From NCBI RefSeq assembly GCF_037975245.1, contig NC_092577.1, positions 36,074,898 to 36,138,897 on the forward strand: a DNA stretch of 64,000 nucleotides. Direction: 5' to 3'. The notes below the pieces were generated by a model. The model made no database searches and was not told the DNA's origin. It was given only the letters and a program-made list of their open reading frames with translations. The stretch comes from Apostichopus japonicus. Taxonomy: Eukaryota; Echinodermata; Holothuroidea; Aspidochirotida; Stichopodidae. Positions 50,361 through 61,000 of this stretch are shown here, in pieces (position 1 is the first letter of the stretch; each line of letters begins with the position of its first letter). The position numbers and the translations under genes are program-made.

Positions 50361-52010
50361 TATTGTTCAGAGTCATAAAGTGACTTCATGCATCATCTTC
50401 ACAGTGATTACTACTTTAATACATTGATTAACAATAGTTGTCCTTTGGTGTACAATGTGTGCATCAATATCAACTTGGATCTACTGGTTTTGACTACATT
50501 ACTGCTGTTTGTTATATTATAAAATCTTGAAGCTCCAATTTGAACTTCTCTCTGAAAGTATATTACATAAACAACTAAAAGCAATCAAACTATCAATGCA
50601 ATTGCATGATATCTTGTTGAAATATGTTATGATAGCAATACTGTATGTACATACCAGAATCAAGCCTGTTTGATTTGACGTTGAGATATGATTGCCACTT
50701 TCTCTGCAGATCTGCATACTGCAAAACCTTTTCAACGAAGGGCAAGGTCCACTGCATGAAAATGTTATCTGCAACATTAGGATTAATTCTGCGAAATCCA
50801 TCTCAATCTTAAAAAGAGAGGAAGAGAGAAAATGCAACACCTTCATACATGGGTTGTACAAGATATATGAAGCCTAGGAAGAAGTTCTGTTCAATGTTCC
50901 ACCCACCTATCCACCTTTCATTCATCCGTATATCTTAACACAACACATATTTAGTCAAGAGAGAATGACAAAAAAAATGTGTACTTTCTTTTAAGGGACA
51001 AGGGGACCTGTGAAGTTAGGTTGTCATAGCAAATGGGCCAATTTTTGTGGGATAAGCCTCTCAATTGCAATGTTGGATATTACTGGGTTGATTAATGGTT
51101 CAGTGGGAGGCCTGTTGTTATATTATTATTGGCCTGACACATACTGTAGTACTAGCCTAACTTAGTAACAATTAACAGTGGGGACTAACATTAGTATACG
51201 CTTAGCCATTAGTATCAGCAGGCCTAGCCTAATACTGTTAGGATATGCGTAGCCTATGCACAAACTAAAGAGAGTTGCAATCGTGATATGGTACTGTAGT
51301 TGCTACAGTAGGCTAAATTTCTGTCGTCAAATTTTGCCAAAACAAACAAGAGTTACCATTTTTAGTGGCGGTTCGCTCCTTTTTAGGACAGTTATTTACA
51401 GGGCGGCATAAGTCACGGCAACTGGTTTAATGTAGGCCTAGCCTTGGCATTGTCTGCATTATATTAGCCTTCGAACAGGACTGTGCAAAATTTAAGGTAC
51501 TAAAGTAAAGCACAGCCATGTTCGACAGCTAGCAATGTGTAGGCTTATCCATTGCTAGACCTGTCATAACGTTGGGCCTAGCCCTTTCACTAAGTCAACT
51601 TAGTGTTAGCCCACTTTATTGGCCTACCGAACGTCTGTTAAGACAATCGCACGTATTTCAAAGAAAATAGGTCAAACCTTTCTGCATCACAATAATCAAA
51701 ACAAACTTCACCTTCAAATATATCATTCAGTGATGATAGATTCCATTCTGCTAATTTTTCTTTGACAAACTCATCCATGGTTTCTGGCCTGATGTGAAAT
51801 CTTTCGACCGACACTGTGCTCGTTACGAAAATCCCGCGAAGTTAGCATGTCAATTACGTCACTGAATTCAACCAGGAAAGTAGTTAAAAGTTAGAGCGTG
51901 ATAAAATTGAAATCAGGCTAACCAGGATACGGGTTGGCTGCTAATATTTTAACCCCAATGGTGTCACTTTGATGTAACCAGGATTATTTCACCAGGACGT
52001 TTTTAGAGTG

Positions 52011-55000
52011 TATTGCCTAGATCCTCTATTCCCTACCCAGATCCTGACCCCACCCCCTACAGTAATCAATCTCTAGATATATGTTTATAGCTCCATGATT
52101 TAATTGACCAGGGCTGTACAGGCCTACAGTAATCAATATTTAGATTCTCTATAATTGTATACAAGTCCTATCAAGGTATATATGCAGAGATGTACAGTGA
52201 GTGTTAAGTAGGTAATATTAGTGTTTGAGCCATTGCCTTAATTTTGGTACTATGAAAGTTCCCATATAATGGTCTAGATACATTCATTTGAATAAATTTT
52301 CAGGCCCATAAGAATCATTGATTGTTGCCTATCCTAAGTTTCCTACCAACATCATGACCCCCTCCCTACAGTAATCAAACTCTAGATTCCTTGCAATCAT
52401 ATACAAGTCCTATAAGTATATATGCAGAGATATACAGTGAGTGTAAAGTAGGTATTATTATTGTTTGGATCAACGCCTTAATTTTGGTACTATGAAAGTT
52501 CCCATATAATGGTCTAGATACATTCATTTGAATAATTTTTCAGGCCCATAGGAATCATTGACTATTTCCTATCTTCAGTTTTCTACCCATATCCTGACCC
52601 CCCCCCCCCCTGCAGTTATCATTCTTTAGATTCACTGCAATTGTATACAAATGCAGAGATTATTGCCTAGATCCTCTATTCCCTACCCAGATCCTGACCC
52701 CCACCCCCTACAGTAATCAATCCCCCCTCTAGCTATATGTTTATAGCTCCATGATTTAATTGACCAGGGCTGTACAGGCCTACAGTAATCAATATTTAGA
52801 TTCTCTATAATTGTATACAAGTCCTATCAAGGTATATATGCAGAGATGTACAGTGAGTGTTAAGTAGGTAATATTAGTGTTTGAGCCATTGCCTTAATTT
52901 TGGTACTATGAAAGTTCCCATATAATGGTCTAGATACATTCATTTGAATAAATTTTCAGGCCCATAAGAATCATTGATTGTTGCCTATCCTAAGTTTCCT
53001 ACCAACATCATGGCCCCCTCCCTACAGTAATCAAACTCTAGATTCCTTGCAATCGTATACAAGTCCTATAAGTATATATGCAGAGATATACAGTGAGTGT
53101 AAAGTAGGTATTATTATTGTTTGGATCAACGCCTTAATTTTGGTACTATGAAAGTTCCCATATAATGGTCTAGATACATTCATTTGAATAATTTTTCAGG
53201 CCCATAGGAATCATTGACTATTTCCTATCTTCAGTTTTCTACCCATATCCTGACCCCCCCCCCCCCTGCAGTTATCATTCTTTAGATTCACTGCAATTGT
53301 ATACAAATGCAGAGATTATTGCCTAGATCCTCTATTCCCTACCCAGATCCTGACCCCCACCCCCTACAGTAATCAATCCCCCCTCTAGCTATATGTTTAT
53401 AGCTCCATGATTTAATTGACCAGGGCTGTACAGGCCTACAGTAATCAATATTTAGATTCTCTATAATTGTATACAAGTCCTATCAAGGTATATATGCAGA
53501 GATGTACAGTGAGTGTTAAGTAGGTAATATTAGTGTTTGAGCCATTGCCTTAATTTTGGTACTATGAAAGTTCCCATATAATGGTCTAGATACATTCATT
53601 TGAATAAATTTTCAGGCCCATAAGAATCATTGATTGTTGCCTATCCTAAGTTTCCTACCAACATCATGACCCCCTCCCTACAGTAATCAAACTCTAGATT
53701 CCTTGCAATCGTATACAAGTCCTATAAGTATATATGCAGAGATATACAGTGAGTGTAAAGTAGGTATTATTATTGTTTGGATCAACGCCTTAATTTTGGT
53801 ACTATGAAAGTTCCCATATAATGGTCTAGACACATTCATTTGAATAAATTTTCAGGCCCATTAGAATCATTGATTGTTGCCTATCCTAAGTTTCCTACCG
53901 ACATCATGACCCCCTCCCTACAGTAATCGAACTCTAGATTCCCTGCAATCGTATACAAGTCCTATCAAATTATATATGCAGAGATATACAGTGAGTGTAA
54001 AGTAGGTATTATTCTTTAGGATATCATTCTTTAGATTCACTGCAATTGTATACAAATGCAGAGATTATTGCCTAGATCCTCTATTCCCTACCCAGATCCT
54101 GACCCCCACCCCCTACAGTAATCAATCTCTAGATATATGTTTATAGCTCCATGATTTAATTGACCAGGGCTGTACAGGCCTACAGTAATCAATATTTAGA
54201 TTCTCTATAATTGTATACAAGTCCTATCAAGGTATATATGCAGAGATGTACAGTGAGTGTTAAGTAGGTAATATTAGTGTTTGAGCCATTGCCTTAATTT
54301 TGGTACTATGAAAGTTCCCATATAATGGTCTAGATACATTCATTTGAATAAATTTTCAGGCCCATAAGAATCATTGATTGTTGCCTATCCTAAGTTTCCT
54401 ACCAACATCATGACCCCCTCCCTACAGTAATCAAACTCTAGATTCCTTGCAATCGTATACAAGTCCTATAAGTATATATGCAGAGATATACAGTGAGTGT
54501 AAAGTAGGTATTATTATTGTTTGGATCAACGCCTTAATTTTGGTACTATGAAAGTTCCCATATAATGGTCTAGACACATTCATTTGAATAAATTTTCAGG
54601 CCCATAAGAATCATTGATTGTTGCCTATCCTAAAGTTCCTACCGACATCATGACCCCCTCCCTACAGTAATCGAACTCTAGATTCCCTGCAATCGTATAC
54701 AAGTCCTATCAAAGTATATATGCAGAGATATACAGTGAGTGTAAAGTAGGTATTATTCTTTAGGATATCATTCTTTAGATTCACTGCAATTGTATACAAA
54801 TGCAGAGATTATTGCCTAGATCCTCTGTTCCCTACCCAGATCCTGACCCCACCCCCTACAGTAATCAATCTCTAGATATATGTTTATAGCTCCATGATTT
54901 AATTGACCAGGGCTGTACAGGCCTACAGTAATCAATATTTAGATTCTCTATAATTGTATACAAGTCCTATCAAGGTATATATGCAGAGATGTACAGTGAG

Positions 55001-58000
55001 TGTTAAGTAGGTAATATTAGTGTTTGAGCCATTGCCTTAATTTTGGTACTATGAAAGTTCCCATATAATGGTCTATATACATTCATATGAATAAATTTTC
55101 AGGACCATAAGAATCATTGATTGTTGCCTATCCTAAGTTTCCTACCAACATCATGACCCCCTCCCTACAGTAATCAAACTCTAGATTCCTTGCAATCGTA
55201 TACAAGTCCTATAAGTATATATGCAGAGATATACAGTGAGTGTAAAGTAGGTATTATTATTGTTTGGATCAACACCTTAATTTTGGTACTATGAAAGTTC
55301 CCATATAATGGTCTAGATACATTCATTTGAATAATTTTTCAGGCCCATAGGAATCATTGACTATTTCCTATCTTCAGTTTTCTAGCCATATCCTGACCCC
55401 CCCCCCTGCAGTTATCATTCTTTAGATTCACTGCAATTGTATACAAATGCAGAGATTATTGCCTAGATCCTCTATTCCCTACCCAGATCCTGACCCCCAC
55501 CCCCTACAGTAATCAATCCCCCCTCTAGCTATATGTTTATAGCTCCATGATTTAATTGACCAGGGCTGTACAGGCCTACAGTAATCAATATTTAGATTCT
55601 CTATAATTGTATACAAGTCCTATCAAGGTATATATGCAGAGATGTACAGTGAGTGTTCAAGGTAATATTAGTGTTTGAGCCATTGCCTTAATTTTGGTAC
55701 TATGAAAGTTCCCATATAATGGTCTAGATACATTCATTTGAATAAATTTTCAGGCCCATAAGAATCATTGATTGTTGCCTATCCTAAGTTTCCTACCAAC
55801 ATCATGACCCCCTCCCTACAGTAATCAAACTCTAGATTCCTTGCAATCGTATACAAGTCCTATAAGTATATATGCAGAGATATACAGTGAGTGTAAAGTA
55901 GGTATTATTATTGTTTGGATCAACGCCTTAATTTTGGTACTATGAAAGTTCCCATATAATGGTCTAGACACATTCATTTGAATAAATTTTCAGGCCCATA
56001 AGAATCATTGATTGTTGCCTATCCTAAGTTTCCTACCGACATCATGACCCCCTCCCTACAGTAATCGAACTCTAGATTCCCTGCAATCGTATACAAGTCG
56101 TATCAAAGTATATATGCAGAGATATACAGTGAGTGTAAAGTAGGTATTATTCTTTAGGATATCATTCTTTAGATTCACTGCAATTGTATACAAATGCAGA
56201 GATTATTGCCTAGATCCTCTTTTCCCTACCCAGATCCTGACCCCCACCCCCTACAGTAATCAATCTCTAGATATATGTTTATAGCTCCATGATTTAATTG
56301 ACCAGGGCTGTACAGGCCTACAGTAATCAATATTTAGATTCTCTATAATTGTATACAAGTCCTATCAAGGTATATATGCAGAGATGTACAGTGAGTGTTA
56401 AGTAGGTAATATTAGTGTTTGAGCCATTGCCTTAATTTTGGTACTATGAAAGTTCCCATATAATGGTCTAGATACATTCATTTGAATAAATTTTCAGGCC
56501 CATAAGAATCATTGATTGTTGCCTATCCTAAGTTTCCTACCAACATCATGACCCCCTCCCTACAGTAATCAAACTCTAGATTCCTTGCAATCGTATACAA
56601 GTCCTATATGCAGAGATATACAGTGAGTGTAAAGTAGGTATTATTATTGTTTGGATCAACGCCTTAATTTTGGTACTATGAAAGTTCCCATATAATGGTC
56701 TAGACACATTCATTTGAATAAATTTTCAGGCCCATAAGAATCATTGATTGTTGCCTATCCTAAAGTTCCTACCGACATCATGACCCCCTCCCTACAGTAA
56801 TCGAACTCTAGATTCCCTGCAATCGTATACAAGTCCTATCAAAGTATATATGCAGAGATATACAGTGAGTGTAAAGTAGGTATTATTCTTTAGGATATCA
56901 TTCTTTAGATTCACTGCAATTGTATACAAATGCAGAGATTATTGCCTAGATCCTCTATTCCCTACCCAGATCCTGACCCCACCCCGTACAGTAATCAATC
57001 TCTAGATATATGTTTATAGCTCCATGATTTAATTGACCAGGGCTGTACAGGCCTACAGTAATCAATATTTAGATTCTCTATAATTGTATACAAGTCCTAT
57101 CAAGGTATATATGCAGAGATGTACAGTGAGTGTTAAGTAGGTAATATTAGTGTTTGAGCCATTGCCTTAATTTTGGTACTATGAAAGTTCCCATATAATG
57201 GTCTAGATACATTCATTTGAATAAATTTTCAGGCCCATAAGAATCATTGATTGTTGCCTATCCTAAAGTTCCTACCGACATCATGACCCCCTCCCTACAG
57301 TAATCGAACTCTAGATTCCCTGCAATCGTATACAAGTCCTATCAAAGTATATATGCAGAGATATACAGTGAGTGTAAAGTAGGTATTATTCTTTAGGATA
57401 TCATTCTTTAGATTCACTGCAATTGTATACAAATGCAGAGATTATTGCCTAGATCCTCTATTCCCTACCCAGATCCTGACCCCACCCCCTACAGTAATCA
57501 ATCTCTAGATATATGTTTATAGCTCCATGATTTAATTGACCAGGGCTGTACAGGCCTACAGTAATCAATATTTAGATTCTCTATAATTGTATACAAGTCC
57601 TATCAAGGTATATATGCAGAGATGTACAGTGAGTGTTAAGTAGGTAATATTAGTGTTTGAGCCATTGCCTTAATTTTGGTACTATGAAAGTTCCCATATA
57701 ATGGTCTAGATACATTCATTTGAATAAATTTTCAGGCCCATAAGAATCATTGATTGTTGCCTATCCTAAGTTTCCTACCAACATCATGACCCCCTCCCTA
57801 CAGTAATCAAACTCTAGATTCCTTGCAATCGTATACAAGTCCTATAAGTATATATGCAGAGATATACAGTGAGTGTAAAGTAGGTATTATTATTGTTTGG
57901 ATCAACGCCTTAATTTTGGTACTATGAAAGTTCCCATATAATGGTCTAGATACATTCATTTGAATAATTTTTCAGGCCCATAGGAATCATTGACTATTTC

Positions 58001-61000
58001 CTATCTTCAGTTTTCTACCCATATCCTGACCCCCCCCCCCCTGCAGTTATCATTCTTTAGATTCACTGCAATTGTATACAAATGCAGAGATTATTGCCTA
58101 GATCCTCTATTCCCTACCCAGATCCTGACCCCCACCCCCTACAGTAATCAATCCCCCCTCTAGCTATATGTTTATAGCTCCATGATTTAATTGACCAGGG
58201 CTGTACAGGCCTACAGTAATCAATATTTAGATTCTCTATAATTGTATACAAGTCCTATCAAGGTATATATGCAGAGATGTACAGTGAGTGTTAAGTAGGT
58301 AATATTAGTGTTTGAGCCATTGCCTTAATTTTGGTACTATGAAAGTTCCCATATAATGGTCTAGATACATTCATTTGAATAAATTTTCAGGCCCATAAGA
58401 ATCATTGATTGTTGCCTATCCTAAGTTTCCTACCAACATCATGACCCCCTCCCTACAGTAATCAAACTCTAGATTCCTTGCAATCGTATACAAGTCCTAT
58501 AAGTATATATGCAGAGATATACAGTGAGTGTAAAGTAGGTATTATTATTGTTTGGATCAACGCCTTAATTTTGGTACTATGAAAGTTCCCATATAATGGT
58601 CTAGACACATTCATTTGAATAAATTTTCAGGCCCATAAGAATCATTGATTGTTGCCTATTCTAAGTTTCCTACCGACATCATGACCCCCTCCCTACAGTA
58701 ATCGAACTCTAGATTCCCTGCAATCGTATACAAGTCGTATCAAAGTATATATGCAGAGATATACAGTGAGTGTAAAGTAGGTATTATTCTTTAGGATATC
58801 ATTCTTTAGATTCACTGCAATTGTATACAAATGCAGAGATTATTGCCTAGATCCTCTATTCCCTACCCAGATCCTGACCCCCACCCCCTACAGTAATCAA
58901 TCTCTAGATATATGTTTATAGCTCCATGATTTAATTGACCAGGGCTGTACAGGCCTACAGTAATCAATATTTAGATTCTCTATAATTGTATACAAGTCCT
59001 ATCAAGGTATATATGCAGAGATGTACAGTGAGTGTTAAGTAGGTAATATTAGTGTTTGAGCCATTGCCTTAATTTTGGTACTATGAAAGTTCCCATATAA
59101 TGGTCTAGATACATTCATTTGAATAAATTTTCAGGCCCATAAGAATCATTGATTGTTGCCTATCCTAAGTTTCCTACCAACATCATGACCCCCTCCCTAC
59201 AGTAATCAAACTCTAGATTCCTTGCAATCGTATACAAGTCCTATATGCAGAGATATACAGTGAGTGTAAAGTAGGTATTATTATTGTTTGGATCAACGCC
59301 TTAATTTTGGTACTATGAAAGTTCCCATATAATGGTCTAGACACATTCATTTGAATAAATTTTCAGGCCCATAAGAATCATTGATTGTTGCCTATCCTAA
59401 AGTTCCTACCGACATCATGACCCCCTCCCTACAGTAATCGAACTCTAGATTCCCTGCAATCGTATACAAGTCCTATCAAAGTATATATGCAGAGATATAC
59501 AGTGAGTGTAAAGTAGGTATTATTCTTTAGGATATCATTCTTTAGATTCACTGCAATTGTATACAAATGCAGAGATTATTGCCTAGATCCTCTATTCCCT
59601 ACCCAGATCCTGACCCCACCCCCTACAGTAATCAATCTCTAGATATATGTTTATAGCTCCATGATTTAATTGACCAGGGCTGTACAGGCCTACAGTAATC
59701 AATATTTAGATTCTCTATAATTGTATACAAGTCCTATCAAGGTATATATGCAGAGATGTACAGTGAGTGTTAAGTAGGTAATATTAGTGTTTGAGCCATT
59801 GCCTTAATTTTGGTACTATGAAAGTTCCCATATAATGGTCTAGATACATTCATTTGAATAAATTTTCAGGCCCATAAGAATCATTGATTGTTGCCTATCC
59901 TAAAGTTCCTACCGACATCATGACCCCCTCCCTACAGTAATCGAACTCTAGATTCCCTGCAATCGTATACAAGTCGTATCAAAGTATATATGCAGAGATA
60001 TACAGTGAGTGTAAAGTAGGTATTATTCTTTAGGATATCATTCTTTAGATTCACTGCAATTGTATACAAATGCAGAGATTATTGCCTAGATCCTCTATTC
60101 CCTACCCAGATCCTGACCCCACCCCCTACAGTAATCAATCTCTAGATATATGTTTATAGCTCCATGATTTAATTGACCAGGGCTGTACAGGCCTACAGTA
60201 ATCAATATTTAGATTCTCTATAATTGTATACAAGTCCTATCAAGGTATATATGCAGAGATGTACAGTGAGTGTTAAGTAGGTAATATTAGTGTTTGAGCC
60301 ATTGCCTTAATTTTGGTACTATGAAAGTTCCCATATAATGGTCTAGATACATTCATTTGAATAAATTTTCAGGCCCATAAGAATCATTGATTGTTGCCTA
60401 TCCTAAGTTTCCTACCAACATCATGACCCCCTCCCTACAGTAATCAAACTCTAGATTCCTTGCAATCGTATACAAGTCCTATAAGTATATATGCAGAGAT
60501 ATACAGTGAGTGTAAAGTAGGTATTATTATTGTTTGGATCAACGCCTTAATTTTGGTACTATGAAAGTTCCCATATAATGGTCTAGATACATTCATTTGA
60601 ATAATTTTTCAGGCCCATAGGAATCATTGACTATTTCCTATCTTCAGTTTTCTAGCCATATCCTGACCCCCCCCCCCCCCTGCAGTTATCATTCTTTAGA
60701 TTCACTGCAATTGTATACAAATGCAGAGATTATTGCCTAGATCCTCTATTCCCTACCCAGATCCTGACCCCCACCCCCTACAGTAATCAATCCCCCCTCT
60801 AGCTATATGTTTATAGCTCCATGATTTAATTGACCAGGGCTGTACAGGCCTACAGTAATCAATATTTAGATTCTCTATAATTGTATACAAGTCCTATCAA
60901 GGTATATATGCAGAGATGTACAGTGAGTGTTAAGTAGGTAATACTAGTGTTTGAGCCATTGCCTTAATTTTGGTACTATGAAAGTTCCCATATAATGGTC

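Larger units (their letters stand above)
48928..51778 (-). pseudogene. Four-exon SAM-like gene inside the transposon, with one in-frame stop
   Basis: Four minus-strand exons join with consistent phases and GT-AG introns. Exon 1 is 51712-51778, starting at CCATGG and reading MDEFVKEKLAEWNLSSLNDI. Exon 2 is 50655-50801, containing NVADNIFMQWTLPFVEKV. Exon 3 is 49899-50017, containing NIGFNLLPCILPSGRNGKKR. Exon 4 is 48928-49248, containing ALDVCFKLLYVLDLHYPWQF and ending in TGA. Phases are 1, 1 and 0. The joined frame is about 217 codons, with one TAA at 49159-49161 in exon 4, so this copy is broken unless read through. Exon 1 resembles the first helices of a SAM domain, but the rest of that domain is not found, so a middle exon may be missing from the 910-bp first intron. 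From memory, the exon 4 pattern resembles uncharacterised SAM-domain proteins expanded in fish and invertebrates. Function is unknown. Confidence 0.65.
47204..52010 (-). mobile_element. 4807-bp DNA transposon with TA target duplication and SAM-like gene
   Basis: The element begins CACTCTAAAAAAGCCCTGGT, and its right end read on the opposite strand is CACTCTAAAAACGTCCTGGT. TA lies on both sides (47202-47203 and 52011-52012). Removing the element with one TA restores the satellite word GCAGAGATTATTGCC, present intact in neighbouring units. Subterminal regions are full of CCAGG / CCTGG words in both orientations. The minus strand carries one spliced, broken gene (48928-51778). I recognise no transposase or integrase, so it may be non-autonomous or of a family whose transposition gene I cannot identify. 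Its orientation is taken from the gene. Confidence 0.9.

Noticed and set aside
50517-50861. A 114-codon minus-strand open frame as the main gene of the transposon
   Set aside because: It overlaps exon 2 in a different frame. The exon 2 frame continues into exon 3 and exon 4 with matching splice phases, and this one does not.
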